Notes under the pieces: model-generated
Seen by the model: the letters and a program-made list of their open reading frames with translations, nothing else
What the model was told of the DNA's origin: nothing
Databases searched by the model: none
Program-made: the position numbers and the translations under genes
Shown here: positions 1 to 6,680 of the stretch, piece by piece
Layout of the letters: the number at the start of each line of letters is the position of its first letter
How positions within the stretch are numbered: the stretch's first letter is position 1
Assembly (NCBI RefSeq): GCF_000272405.2
Contig: NZ_AJZM02000084.1
Span: forward strand, 1 to 8,114
Origin: Vibrio tasmaniensis 1F-187
Lineage (GTDB): Bacteria > Pseudomonadota > Gammaproteobacteria > Enterobacterales > Vibrionaceae
Direction: 5' to 3'
DNA length: 8,114 nucleotides

Positions 1-81
1 CACTTCAAAGCCTCTGCCTTGTAGCCATTTCCCACAAAGCGCTGCAAAAATCAGCTCGAAAGGTCAACAGACCCTATATAC
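1..81. other. Unassigned non-coding edge segment, possible dispersed repeat end
   Basis: This stretch lies beyond the terminator of the permease gene and holds no ORF with a start codon and ribosome site. Read on the minus strand it begins AGGGTCTGTTGACCTTT and then stays open in one frame to the window edge, but with no ATG. The wording resembles what is seen at ends of IS-like or dispersed repeats, but no transposase or second end is in the window, so this is only an impression. It could equally be the intergenic or 3' region of a neighbouring gene outside the window. Confidence 0.25.
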
Positions 82-107
82 AAAAAAGACCGCACGAGGC
101 GGTCTTT
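82..107 (-). terminator. Rho-independent terminator after the permease gene
   Basis: A perfect 9-bp stem pairs 85-93 (aaagaccgc) with 99-107 (gcggtcttt) around a 5-base loop. On the minus strand the stem runs straight into a T tract (complement of 82-87). It lies 27 bases past the stop codon of the minus-strand permease gene and so ends the rnt-permease transcript. The plus-strand flank has only a short T run, so activity towards the right is less likely. Confidence 0.88.
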
Positions 108-133
108 ATAAAAGTTAGCGTAGGACTCTTTAA

Positions 134-1459
134 CTACAGAACCATGGCTGCAATCCAACCGAATACGATCAGTGGGATGTTGTAGTGTAGGAACGTCGGT
201 ACTACGGTTTCCCATACGTGCTCGTGTTGACCATCAGCATTAAGACCCGATGTTGGACCTAAGGTTGAGTCAGAAGCTGGAGAGCCAGCATCACCAAGCG
301 CTGCCGCTGTACCTACTAGAGCGATCGTTGCCATAGGTGAGAAACCAAATGCTGCTGCTAGTGGAACGTAGATAGTTGCAAGAATTGGAATCGTAGAGAA
401 CGAAGAACCAATACCCATAGTTACCAATAGACCAACAATTAGCATAAGCAGTGCCGCTAGAGGCTTGTTGTCACCGATGCTGGTTGAAAGCGCTTCAACC
501 AAAGATTCAACGCCACCAGTTTGCTTCATTACCGCTGCAAAACCTGCCGCTGCAATCATGATGAAACCGATCATTGCCATCATGTGAACGCCCTTAGTGA
601 AGACATCGTGTGTCTCTTTCCAAGCGATTACACCACCGAAGGTGAATACCATGAAACCAGCCAAAGCACCGATGATCATAGAACCTGTCGATAGTTGAAC
701 CGTTAGTGCAGCAACAATACCCGCAGCAGCCACTAGGATGTGCTTCTTGTTGATCTCTTTCACTTCGGTTGAAACAACAGTATGAGACGTTTCTTTGTAT
801 TGGCGAGGCTTACGGTAAGTAAAGAATACTGCCGTAAGAAGACCAAAGATCATGCCTGCAGCCGGTAACAACATCGCCATTGGTACTTGGCTTGCTACTA
901 CGTTTTCAAGACCGTTGTCGTGAAGGTTTTTAAGCAGGATGTTGTTTAGGAAGATGCCACCAAAACCGATAGGTAGAACCATATACGGAGTAATCAGGCC
1001 AAAAGTAAGTACACACGCAACCAGACGACGGTCTAGGTTCATTTTTGCGAATACGCCTAATAGAGGTGGGATTAAAATTGGGATGAAGGCGATATGCACA
1101 GGAATCACGTTTTGCGAAGACATGGTCACTAAGATCAAAGACGCAAGGATGCCATATTTTAGACCATTAGATGCCGCACTGTTCTCTTTGCCGTGAATGC
1201 GCTTAATGACGCTTTGAGCAAGTAGATCTGTGATACCAGAACGAGAGATAGCAACAGCAAAGGTACCAAGCATTGCGTAGCTAAGTGCGATAGTTGCACC
1301 GCCACCTAATCCACTTTCGAACGCTGCTACAGCATCGTTCACACTCATACCAGAGGCTACGCCACCGATAATTGCGCTGAACGTGAGAGCCACGACAACG
1401 TTTACGCGCATCAAAGCTAAAACAAGCATGATGCAAACTGAAATTACAACAGGATTCAT
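134..1459 (-). CDS. NhaC/YuiF-type Na+/H+ antiporter family permease
   Basis: The gene encodes a 441-residue inner-membrane protein with about 12 hydrophobic segments over its whole length and one larger hydrophilic loop near residues 215-240. It resembles the Na+/H+ antiporter superfamily branch that includes B. subtilis YuiF and H. influenzae HI0325 (recalled, not searched). Conserved-looking features are Gly/Ser-rich re-entrant stretches and a polar loop near residues 389-413 ([17 protein letters not shown]), probably part of the ion or substrate path. The substrate cannot be read from the sequence: Na+/H+ exchange or uptake of an amino acid such as histidine are both possible. The ATG follows a modest GAG ribosome site. 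It starts 65 bp after the rnt stop with no clear terminator between, so the two are probably cotranscribed. As I recall, the rnt neighbour in Haemophilus is the same family, which suggests an old linkage. Confidence 0.85.
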   Translation of the reverse strand: MNPVVISVCIMLVLALMRVNVVVALTFSAIIGGVASGMSVNDAVAAFESGLGGGATIALSYAMLGTFAVAISRSGITDLLAQSVIKRIHGKENSAASNGLKYGILASLILVTMSSQNVIPVHIAFIPILIPPLLGVFAKMNLDRRLVACVLTFGLITPYMVLPIGFGGIFLNNILLKNLHDNGLENVVASQVPMAMLLPAAGMIFGLLTAVFFTYRKPRQYKETSHTVVSTEVKEINKKHILVAAAGIVAALTVQLSTGSMIIGALAGFMVFTFGGVIAWKETHDVFTKGVHMMAMIGFIMIAAAGFAAVMKQTGGVESLVEALSTSIGDNKPLAALLMLIVGLLVTMGIGSSFSTIPILATIYVPLAAAFGFSPMATIALVGTAAALGDAGSPASDSTLGPTSGLNADGQHEHVWETVVPTFLHYNIPLIVFGWIAAMVL

Positions 1460-1524
1460 ATTATTCTCGGGATGTTGTGTTTTTTATGAAGGCAATACGA
1501 GTGAACGTTTACCGACTCTATTTG

Positions 1525-2169
1525 TTATTCTTCGTCAACAAGAGGCCAACCACCAAGGGCTTTCCATTTGTTTACTATGCCGCAAAATAACTCTGTGGTT
1601 TTTTGCGTATCATACAAAGCAGAGTGTGCTTCTTTGTTGTCAAATTCCATCCCCGCAGTGCGGCAAGCTTTAGCCAAAACGGTTTGACCGTAGGCAAGAC
1701 CACTAAGGGCTGCGGTGTCAAAAGTTGCAAATGGATGGAAAGGGACGCGTTTAAGCTTACAACGCTCACTTGCTGCATTAACGAAGTTTAAATCGAACGT
1801 AGCATTGTGAGCGACCATGATTGCGCGATTGCAATCTGAAGCTTTTTGTTCTTTTCTCACAAGCTTGTAGATTTCTTTAAGGGCTTCTTGTTCCGACACA
1901 GCACCACGTAATGGGCTAAATGGGTCTTTAATTCCGTTAAAGTCTAATGCTGCCTGCTCTATATTTGCGCCTTCAAAAGGCTCAATGTGAAAATGAAGCG
2001 TTGATGCAGGGTGCAGATCTCCGTTCTCATCCATTCTTAGTGTAATGGCACAGATTTCTAATAATGCATCGGTTTCAGCGTTAAACCCTGCGGTTTCCAC
2101 GTCGATGACCACTGGGAAATAGCCACGAAAGCGTTTTTTAAGGGTCAGAGCTTCGTTTTCTACAGTCAT
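1525..2169 (-). CDS. rnt: Ribonuclease T
   Basis: RNase T is a 3'-5' exoribonuclease of the DEDDh family that trims the 3' ends of tRNA, 5S and 23S rRNA and turns over the tRNA CCA end; it acts as a cytosolic homodimer. The 214-residue protein matches the family length (E. coli 215) and is strongly similar throughout. The catalytic set is intact: Asp23 and Glu25 in [10 protein letters not shown], Asp126 in AHNATFD, His182 and Asp187 in AHSALYD. The start was chosen at 2169 because it gives the family's N-terminus (MTVENEAL then [13 protein letters not shown]). The frame stays open upstream to an ATG at 2250, but those 27 extra residues match nothing in the family. The ribosome site before 2169 is weak. 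The gene is divergent from motY and probably cotranscribed with the permease gene downstream. Confidence 0.96.
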   Translation of the reverse strand: MTVENEALTLKKRFRGYFPVVIDVETAGFNAETDALLEICAITLRMDENGDLHPASTLHFHIEPFEGANIEQAALDFNGIKDPFSPLRGAVSEQEALKEIYKLVRKEQKASDCNRAIMVAHNATFDLNFVNAASERCKLKRVPFHPFATFDTAALSGLAYGQTVLAKACRTAGMEFDNKEAHSALYDTQKTTELFCGIVNKWKALGGWPLVDEE

Positions 2170-2209
2170 GTTAGCCCAAATATGTGTGATTAAGGCAGCA
2201 TTATTGCAG

Positions 2210-2218
2210 ATAATAGCA
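2210..2218 (-). promoter_or_regulatory. Possible extended -10 promoter for rnt
   Basis: The minus strand reads TGCTATTAT, a TGn-extended -10 element with a hexamer differing from TATAAT at one base. Transcription would begin about 35 bases before the rnt ATG at 2169, which also argues against the longer reading frame starting at 2250. No good -35 box is seen at the right distance, as is common for extended -10 promoters. This is inferred from sequence only. Confidence 0.3.
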
Positions 2219-2255
2219 GTGATAAAAACTAGGGAAGGGCAATAAATCATAAATT

Positions 2256-2273
2256 AGCCGACCTATTTCGGCT
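2256..2273. repeat. Inverted repeat in the rnt-motY divergent region
   Basis: AGCCGA (2256-2261) and TCGGCT (2268-2273) form a perfect 6-bp inverted repeat around six bases. It sits about 85 bp before motY and 87 bp before rnt, where divergent promoters are expected, and is followed by TTGATAAT. It may be an operator or part of a flagellar promoter region. Neither strand has a T tract that would make it a terminator. No good sigma-28 promoter (TAAA-N15-GCCGATAA) could be fitted around it. Confidence 0.35.
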
Positions 2274-2357
2274 TGATAATTGCATATTCAAACGTGATGG
2301 AAAAATGCGGCAATTGGCTGCATTGTTAAACGAATTGCTTAAGAGATACTCCACTTT

Positions 2358-3239
2358 ATGAAGAAACAACTCATAACAGGTTCAATGCTATTTTCGCTAC
2401 TTATGTCGTCATCGGTATTGGCACAAGAAAAGCGTTACGGAGCATCTCCTCTACAGTCGACGTGGGAGATGGTGGCTAACACGCCACTAGAATGTCGCTT
2501 GGTTCACCCTATCCCCAACTTCGGTGATGCTGAGTTTTCATCTCGCGCGAGTAAAAAAATCATTTTGGATTTTGAGCTTAAAATGCGTCGCCCAATGGGT
2601 GCGACACGCAATGTAAGCTTGATCTCTATGCCGCCAGCTTGGCGTCCGGGCGAAAGTGCTGACCGCATGACGACCATTAAGTTCTTCCAACAATTTGATG
2701 GCTATGTTGGTGGTCAAACCGCTTGGGGTATTTTGAGTGAGTTGGAGAAAGGGCGTTACCCGACATTCAGCTATCAAGAGTGGCAGAGCCGAGATCAGCG
2801 AATCGAAGTTGCACTATCATCGGTATTATTCCAAGAGAAGTACAATGTGTTCAGTGACTGTATCGCCAACTTATTGCCTTACAGCTTCGAAGATATCTCT
2901 TTTACTATCTTGCACTACGATCGTAACAGCGATCAGTTGAATAAGTCTTCACGTAAGAGACTCAGCCAGATTGCCGACTATGTTCGCTATAACCAAGACA
3001 TCGACCTTGTGCTGGTGGCTACATACACCGATTCCGTCGATAGCAAAGGTATTAGCCAGAATCTTTCAGAGCGCAGAGCGGAATCATTAAGAGAGTACTT
3101 TAAATCTCTAGGCTTGCCAGAAGACCGTATTCAAGTACAAGGTTATGGTAAGCGTCGTCCAATTGCTGACAACAACTCGCCAATTGGTAAAGACAAAAAC
3201 CGACGTGTTGTTATCTCTTTAGGTCGCACACAGGTGTAA
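2358..3239 (+). CDS. motY: Sodium-type polar flagellar motor protein MotY
   Basis: MotY forms the T ring with MotX beneath the P ring of the Vibrio flagellar basal body and holds the PomA/PomB stator units around the Na+-driven motor. The 293-residue precursor has a signal peptide (KK start, hydrophobic core to about residue 20, cleavage near residue 21 or 22). An N-terminal MotY domain follows, then a C-terminal OmpA-like peptidoglycan-binding domain from about residue 180. Peptidoglycan contacts expected from OmpA are present: Asp225 in TYTDS and Arg240 in LSERRA. The only two cysteines, Cys46 and Cys168, become 25 and 147 if the mature chain starts at residue 22, matching the disulfide pair known in V. 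alginolyticus MotY. The ribosome site is poor (AAGAGA, 11 bases before ATG) and no clear flagellar sigma-28 promoter was found. The gene is a single unit ending at a strong terminator. Confidence 0.96.
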   Translation: MKKQLITGSMLFSLLMSSSVLAQEKRYGASPLQSTWEMVANTPLECRLVHPIPNFGDAEFSSRASKKIILDFELKMRRPMGATRNVSLISMPPAWRPGESADRMTTIKFFQQFDGYVGGQTAWGILSELEKGRYPTFSYQEWQSRDQRIEVALSSVLFQEKYNVFSDCIANLLPYSFEDISFTILHYDRNSDQLNKSSRKRLSQIADYVRYNQDIDLVLVATYTDSVDSKGISQNLSERRAESLREYFKSLGLPEDRIQVQGYGKRRPIADNNSPIGKDKNRRVVISLGRTQV

Positions 3240-3267
3240 TCTGAACAATAGCTCGTTTTGAAATGAC

Positions 3268-3299
3268 AAAGCCCGCCTTCACTGATGACGGGCTTTTTT
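3268..3299 (+). terminator. Rho-independent terminator of motY
   Basis: AAAGCCCG (3268-3275) pairs with CGGGCTTT (3289-3296) around a 13-base loop, and a six-base T run (3294-3299) overlaps and follows the stem. It lies 28 bases after the motY stop. The convergent minus-strand gene ends at 3338, so the same hairpin may also act for it, but the minus-strand T run is only three bases. Confidence 0.9.
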
Positions 3300-3337
3300 A
3301 TATTTTAAATTTGAGTCGTTGTTTAAACGTAATTTGT

Positions 3338-3772
3338 TTAGTTCAAGCGGAAGCGGGCGATCATTTCACAGTTGGTCGCGGTATCGATCTTTTCCACCAT
3401 AGAAGCAATTTTAGGGTTGGGATGGCGTTTCATGAAATCGATAAGGGCTTTCTTACAGCAACCAATTGAGTCAATGAAGCTTGAACATTGCGTATTGGGA
3501 CATTGCGGGATCAGTGTCAGTACTTTTTCTGAAGCCAATTGGAGATACTTGAGTTCATATTCAGTATCGCCGGCCCATCGCCAAAACTGAGCGAGGTTGT
3601 GACAAGAAATCACAGAGATAAGTAAGCGCTCGTCCGCTTGGATATCGGTACGTTCAGTAATTTTTTCGCTTAAACTCAATGCTTGCTGATAGTGAAGAAT
3701 ACTTTGTACAGGATCGTCGAGCTGCAATGCCGTATCGGCAAGTAACGTGTGTTTTTCCCATTCGCTAATCAT
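3338..3772 (-). CDS. Small TPR-like Cys-rich protein, DUF2753-type, unknown function
   Basis: The gene encodes a 144-residue cytosolic protein with no signal peptide or membrane segment. It appears all-helical, and residues 16-38 (DDPVQSILHYQQALSLSEKI) and 60-88 read like tetratricopeptide helix pairs, so a protein-binding role is plausible. It has six cysteines (57, 91, 96, 105, 106, 135), four clustered as C-x4-C-x8-CC, which could bind metal or form a redox site. I associate it with the Vibrio family DUF2753 found between motY and gloA; this is memory, not a search. The ATG has a good GAGGT ribosome site six bases away. A perfect Fur box overlaps its likely promoter, so it is probably iron-repressed. 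It stands alone between the motY terminator and the gloA terminator. Function unknown. Confidence 0.85.
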   Translation of the reverse strand: MISEWEKHTLLADTALQLDDPVQSILHYQQALSLSEKITERTDIQADERLLISVISCHNLAQFWRWAGDTEYELKYLQLASEKVLTLIPQCPNTQCSSFIDSIGCCKKALIDFMKRHPNPKIASMVEKIDTATNCEMIARFRLN

Positions 3773-3807
3773 TGTGTTACCTCACTAATCAATAGGGGAC
3801 TTAATTT

Positions 3808-3828
3808 AAATGATAATTATTATCATGT
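3808..3828. promoter_or_regulatory. Fur box upstream of the DUF2753-like gene
   Basis: Bases 3810-3826 are a perfect 17-bp palindrome, ATGATAATTATTATCAT. The inner 15 bases match the 7-1-7 Fur motif TGATAATnATTATCA at every defined position. The site is 36-56 bases before the ATG at 3772 and covers the predicted -10 element, a placement expected for Fe2+-Fur repression. The only gene reading away from it is the minus-strand 3772 gene, because gloA reads towards it and ends in a terminator first. Confidence 0.8.
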
Positions 3829-3847
3829 AAAGTTTCATCAGTGAGAA
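3819..3847 (-). promoter_or_regulatory. Predicted promoter of the DUF2753-like gene
   Basis: On the minus strand TTCTCA (3842-3847, four of six matches to TTGACA) is followed after exactly 17 bases by GATAAT (3819-3824, five of six matches to TATAAT). Transcription would start near 3812, about 40 bases before the ATG. The -10 element lies inside the Fur palindrome, so Fur and RNA polymerase could not bind together. Confidence 0.45.
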
Positions 3848-3891
3848 TGTTGTAATAATTAGTAAAGAATATCGATTATTAATAGAGCTAC

Positions 3892-3917
3892 AAAAAAAGC
3901 GAGCTTTATGCTCGCTT
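3892..3917 (-). terminator. Rho-independent terminator of gloA
   Basis: AAGCGAGC (3897-3904) pairs perfectly with GCTCGCTT (3910-3917) around a 5-base loop. On the minus strand the stem leads into a run of seven T (complement of 3892-3898, overlapping the stem base). It lies 45 bases past the gloA stop and separates gloA from the Fur-box unit. Confidence 0.9.
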
Positions 3918-3961
3918 ATAGTGTTTATTCCATAGCCAAATATTGCAGAGGCTACGAAGGG

Positions 3962-4378
3962 TTAACCTTCTAGACCAGCACTTGCTTGTTTGTTCTGAAT
4001 AAGCTCAATCATGTAGCCGTCAGGATCTTTAACGAATGCGATGTGTGTAGAGCCGCCTTTTACTGGGCCAGCTTCACGTGTCACATTACCGCCTGCCGCT
4101 TTAATCGCATCACACGTTGTGTAGATGTCATCAACACCGATAGCAACGTGACCAAACGCAGAACCAAGGTCATATTCAGTCGTACCCCAGTTGTAAGTCA
4201 GCTCAATTACAGCACCTTGAGATTCGTCACCAAAGCCAACGAAAGCCAGCGTGTATTCGTACTCTTTGTTTTCGTTCTTACGTAATAGCTGCATGCCCAT
4301 TACATTGGTGTAGAACTCGATAGACTTGTCTAGATCACCAACGCGTAGCATGGTGTGTAAAATACGACCGTTTGACAT
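3962..4378 (-). CDS. gloA: Lactoylglutathione lyase (glyoxalase I)
   Basis: GloA converts the hemithioacetal of methylglyoxal and glutathione into S-lactoylglutathione, the first step of the glyoxalase detoxification path, in the cytosol. The 138-residue protein is a vicinal-oxygen-chelate fold with two beta-alpha-beta-beta-beta halves and closely matches E. coli GloA (135 residues) with three extra N-terminal residues. The four metal ligands are present: His8 (ILHTMLRV), Glu59 (AVIELTYN), His77 (FGHVAIGV) and Glu125 (YMIELIQ). The short, loop-poor form resembles the Ni2+-preferring bacterial class, which is inference. The ATG has a strong AGGAG site six bases away. It lies 126 bp after nth on the same strand and ends at its own terminator. 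Confidence 0.96.
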   Translation of the reverse strand: MSNGRILHTMLRVGDLDKSIEFYTNVMGMQLLRKNENKEYEYTLAFVGFGDESQGAVIELTYNWGTTEYDLGSAFGHVAIGVDDIYTTCDAIKAAGGNVTREAGPVKGGSTHIAFVKDPDGYMIELIQNKQASAGLEG

Positions 4379-4428
4379 GATTTGCTCCTAGCTTTAACTA
4401 TGTATACGTTTTTGTAATTCTGTTTTAT

Positions 4429-4496
4429 GCCGCTAGAAAAACGCGGCGCTGTTTAGCCAATAGGCAAGTTAGCTTCTTTCGCTTAGGGCTAACAGC
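4429..4496. repeat. Structured nth-gloA intergenic region with alternative stems
   Basis: Three inverted pairings are visible. The first is GCCGC/GCGGC (4429-4433 with 4443-4447). The second is the longer arms 4448-4458 and 4487-4496, ten pairs with one bulged base. The third is GTTAGC/GCTAAC (4468-4473 with 4488-4493), which shares an arm with the second, so those two exclude each other. On the minus strand the long stem is followed six bases later by TTTTT, which might weakly terminate the nth transcript. No complete terminator or known riboswitch is recognised. The rest of the 125-bp gap shows no gene. Confidence 0.4.
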
Positions 4497-4504
4497 TTAT
4501 GATC

Positions 4505-5140
4505 CTAAACGTCCGTTTTCTCTTTGAACTCACACAAGTCTTCAATGATACAGCTGCCACAGCGTGGTTTACGCGCGACACAGGTGTAACGTCCATGAAG
4601 AATGAGCCAATGGTGGACATCCAGTTTGAATTCTTTGGGAATGACTTTGAGCAGCTTTGCTTCAACATCGTCGACCGTTTTACCCATCGCTAACTTGGTG
4701 CGGTTTGATACACGGTAGATGTGAGTATCAACGGCAATGGTTGGCCAACCGAATGCAGTATTTAACACTACGTTTGCTGTTTTGCGGCCTACACCTGGAA
4801 GGGCTTCTAACGCAGCGCGATCTTCTGGTACTTCACCATTATGTAGGTCAAGCAGCATACGACACGTTTTGATGGTGTTTTCTGCTTTCGAATTAAATAG
4901 GCCGATGGTCTTGATGTACTCTTTTAGGCCGTCGACACCTAGGTCAAAAATAGCCTGTGGAGTATTAGCCACAGGGTACAGCTTATCAGTGGCTTTGTTG
5001 ACACTGACATCGGTTGCCTGCGCAGATAAGAGCACTGCGATCAGCAACTCGAAAGGGCTGTTCCAGTTAAGCTCGGTTTCTGGCTTTGGATTGTTTTCTC
5101 TTAAACGCTCAAGTATTTCTACTCGTTTTACATTGTTCAT
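4505..5140 (-). CDS. nth: Endonuclease III
   Basis: Nth is a base-excision repair enzyme: a DNA glycosylase with AP-lyase activity that removes oxidised pyrimidines such as thymine glycol. The 211-residue protein has exactly the E. coli length and aligns without gaps. The helix-hairpin-helix is LPGVGRKTANVV, with catalytic Lys120 followed by Asp138 in TIAVDTHI. The 4Fe-4S cluster is held by Cys187, Cys194, Cys197 and Cys203 (C-x6-C-x2-C-x5-C). The ATG at 5140 gives the family N-terminus, though its ribosome site is weak (GAAAG about ten bases away). It follows rnfE on the same strand as in E. coli rsx-nth, but here a 206-bp gap with a strong stem-loop separates them, so it may have its own promoter or lowered read-through. 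Confidence 0.97.
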   Translation of the reverse strand: MNNVKRVEILERLRENNPKPETELNWNSPFELLIAVLLSAQATDVSVNKATDKLYPVANTPQAIFDLGVDGLKEYIKTIGLFNSKAENTIKTCRMLLDLHNGEVPEDRAALEALPGVGRKTANVVLNTAFGWPTIAVDTHIYRVSNRTKLAMGKTVDDVEAKLLKVIPKEFKLDVHHWLILHGRYTCVARKPRCGSCIIEDLCEFKEKTDV

Positions 5141-5297
5141 AGCGACATTACTTTCAAATAGTTAGGGCTTGAGTTCCGGCGAAGTTCTTTCAAACTTACT
5201 CGTTTTAAAATAACAAGTTCCGCAATGGTTCAGGCTTTATCATCGGTTACGCGCTCTTATGAGCGTCATTATTATGTGTGCTTGGTCAATCTATTTA

Positions 5298-5326
5298 CCT
5301 GCTGAGCGGTTGAGCTACTCAGCAGG
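5298..5326. other. Strong stem-loop after rnfE in the rnfE-nth gap
   Basis: CCTGCTGAG (5298-5306) and CTCAGCAGG (5318-5326) form a perfect 9-bp GC-rich stem around 11 bases, starting 20 bases past the rnfE stop. Neither side has a proper T tract (the minus strand continues GTAAATAG), so it is at best a weak terminator and may instead protect the rnf mRNA 3' end or mark a processing site. A smaller hairpin, CGCTC/GAGCG (5252-5265), lies further towards nth. No gene is supported in the remaining gap 5141-5346. Confidence 0.6.
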
Positions 5327-5346
5327 ATTTAAGCTACTGTAACTTA

Positions 5347-6039
5347 TCAGGCATTGGTAACGCGAGCGCGTTCAATAGCTGGTTTTTCTTGTTTTGGCTG
5401 TCTAGATTTAGCTTGGTTGTCGATGATGTTTTTCAAAGCAATCAAGAAACCAACACCAATAAAGGCACCGGGTGGTAGCAAGGCTAACAAGAAGCTGTTA
5501 TCAAATTGGAATATTTGGATTCGTAATACCGAAGCCCAATCACCAAGGAGCAGGTCTGCGCCATCAAATAGGGTGCCGTTACCAATAACCTCGCGCATCG
5601 CACCCAATACAACCAGTACCGATGTCATGCCAAGGCCCATCCAGAAACCATCTTGTGCTGCAGGAAGCACTTCATTTTTAGACGCGAAGGCTTCAGCTCG
5701 GCCAATGATGATACAGTTGGTTACGATCAGTGGGATAAAGATACCCAAAGAGAGGTAAAGGCCATATGCGTAAGCGTTCATCAGAAGTTGAACACAGGTT
5801 ACTAGTGAAGCAATGATCATCACGAATACTGGAATACGCACTTCTTTTGGCACATGGTTTCGAACTAGAGAAACAGACACGTTCGACCCGACTAATACAA
5901 GCAAGGTAGCGATACCTAATCCAAGAGCGTTAGTCACAGTCGAAGAGACAGCCAACAGCGGACATAAGCCAAGGAGTTGCACTAGGGCAGGGTTATTGGC
6001 CCACATGCCATTTTTAATTAGTGTTTTATGGTCACTCAT
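5347..6039 (-). CDS. rnfE: Rnf/Rsx electron transport complex subunit E
   Basis: RnfE (RsxE) is an inner-membrane subunit of the Rnf complex and a homologue of NqrD. With RnfA it forms the core that carries electrons across the membrane. The 230-residue protein has about six membrane segments. Cys26 (LGLCPLL) and Cys109 (VTNCIIIGR) sit in the two half-repeats at the places where RnfA/RnfE and NqrD/NqrE share an intramembrane 2Fe-2S cluster. Cys82 is extra. The end from about residue 205 is a hydrophilic, charged tail. The ATG overlaps the rnfG stop by one base (TAATG), so translation is probably coupled. It is the last rnf gene, followed by a stem-loop and then nth. The names rsxE and rnfE describe the same gene. 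Confidence 0.96.
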   Translation of the reverse strand: MSDHKTLIKNGMWANNPALVQLLGLCPLLAVSSTVTNALGLGIATLLVLVGSNVSVSLVRNHVPKEVRIPVFVMIIASLVTCVQLLMNAYAYGLYLSLGIFIPLIVTNCIIIGRAEAFASKNEVLPAAQDGFWMGLGMTSVLVVLGAMREVIGNGTLFDGADLLLGDWASVLRIQIFQFDNSFLLALLPPGAFIGVGFLIALKNIIDNQAKSRQPKQEKPAIERARVTNA

Positions 6040-6668
6040 TATTCACCACCACAATTTAGAGGTTGAGCAAGCAATGCTTGGTTGTTTTGGTTAACGTACT
6101 GCACCGCTTGCTTCACTGACTTCACGACAGCTCTTGGCGTAATGGTTGCGCCAGTGAACTGGTCAAAGTCACCACCATCTTTACGAACCTTCCAACGGTC
6201 AAGATTAGAATCCGTCACTTGCTTACCGGCAAATGAGAGAATCCAATCACTCACACGAAGATCAATTTTATCACCCAATCCCGGTGTTTCTTGGTGGGAA
6301 AGAACGCGAGTACCTAAAATGGTACCGTCGATTTTCATCCCAACAATGACCTTAATCGCGCCGTTGTAGCCATCGGGTGCAATCGCTTCGATCGCAATCG
6401 CACTTGGCTCACCATTGAGTTTAGCAATGTAAGCTGGCATCGCTTGTTCAGTGCCTAGCTCTTCGGCTTGAACCAGAGTACAGGCTGAAAACAGTTCATT
6501 ATCGTGCAGATCGTGCGGGATCACTTGGTTAAGCACGGACAGTAACTGAGCCTGTTCTTGCTGTTTAATCTGATCTTTGGTCAGGTAGTGAGTTACCGCG
6601 ACCAAACCTGTCGAAGCACACGCAAAAATCGCGAGTACAAGGCCGTTTTTCTTAATTGCATTTAGCAT
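6039..6668 (-). CDS. rnfG: Rnf/Rsx electron transport complex subunit G
   Basis: RnfG (RsxG) is an NqrC-like subunit with one N-terminal membrane anchor (about residues 9-29) and a periplasmic flavin domain that passes electrons within the Rnf complex. The 209-residue protein carries the FMN-attachment motif F-TGATIT at 171-177. Thr175 is the expected site of the phosphoester-linked FMN, the same number as reported for V. cholerae RnfG. The HQETPGLG stretch at 125-132 is typical of the family. The ribosome site AAGGAG (complement of 6677-6682) overlaps the rnfD stop codon, and only 12 bases separate the genes. Its stop shares a base with the rnfE start. Confidence 0.97.
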   Translation of the reverse strand: MLNAIKKNGLVLAIFACASTGLVAVTHYLTKDQIKQQEQAQLLSVLNQVIPHDLHDNELFSACTLVQAEELGTEQAMPAYIAKLNGEPSAIAIEAIAPDGYNGAIKVIVGMKIDGTILGTRVLSHQETPGLGDKIDLRVSDWILSFAGKQVTDSNLDRWKVRKDGGDFDQFTGATITPRAVVKSVKQAVQYVNQNNQALLAQPLNCGGE

Positions 6669-6680
6669 GGTATCCGCTCC

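Noticed and set aside
1460..1524. Terminator between rnt and the permease gene
   Set aside because: Only a 4-bp GAGT/ACTC pairing is present and no T tract follows it on the minus strand.
2170..2250. 27-residue N-terminal extension of RNase T starting at 2250
   Set aside because: The extra residues resemble nothing in the family, the protein from 2169 has the normal length and N-terminus, and a possible promoter -10 lies inside the extension.
3268..3299. Fully bidirectional terminator for motY and the convergent gene
   Set aside because: The stem works on both strands, but the minus-strand side has only three T residues, so strong activity is supported only for motY.
4737..5165. Plus-strand open frame of 142 codons opposite nth
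   Set aside because: It is antisense to a fully conserved nth gene, has no recognisable motifs or ribosome site, and is explained by the codon pattern of the real gene.
5225..5305. 26-codon plus-strand small ORF in the rnfE-nth gap
   Set aside because: No ribosome site, no known motif, and it runs through the stem-loop; such short frames are expected by chance.
5354..5758. Plus-strand open frame of 134 codons opposite rnfE
   Set aside because: Antisense to conserved rnfE, with a composition rich in Ser, Pro and Lys typical of a shadow frame.
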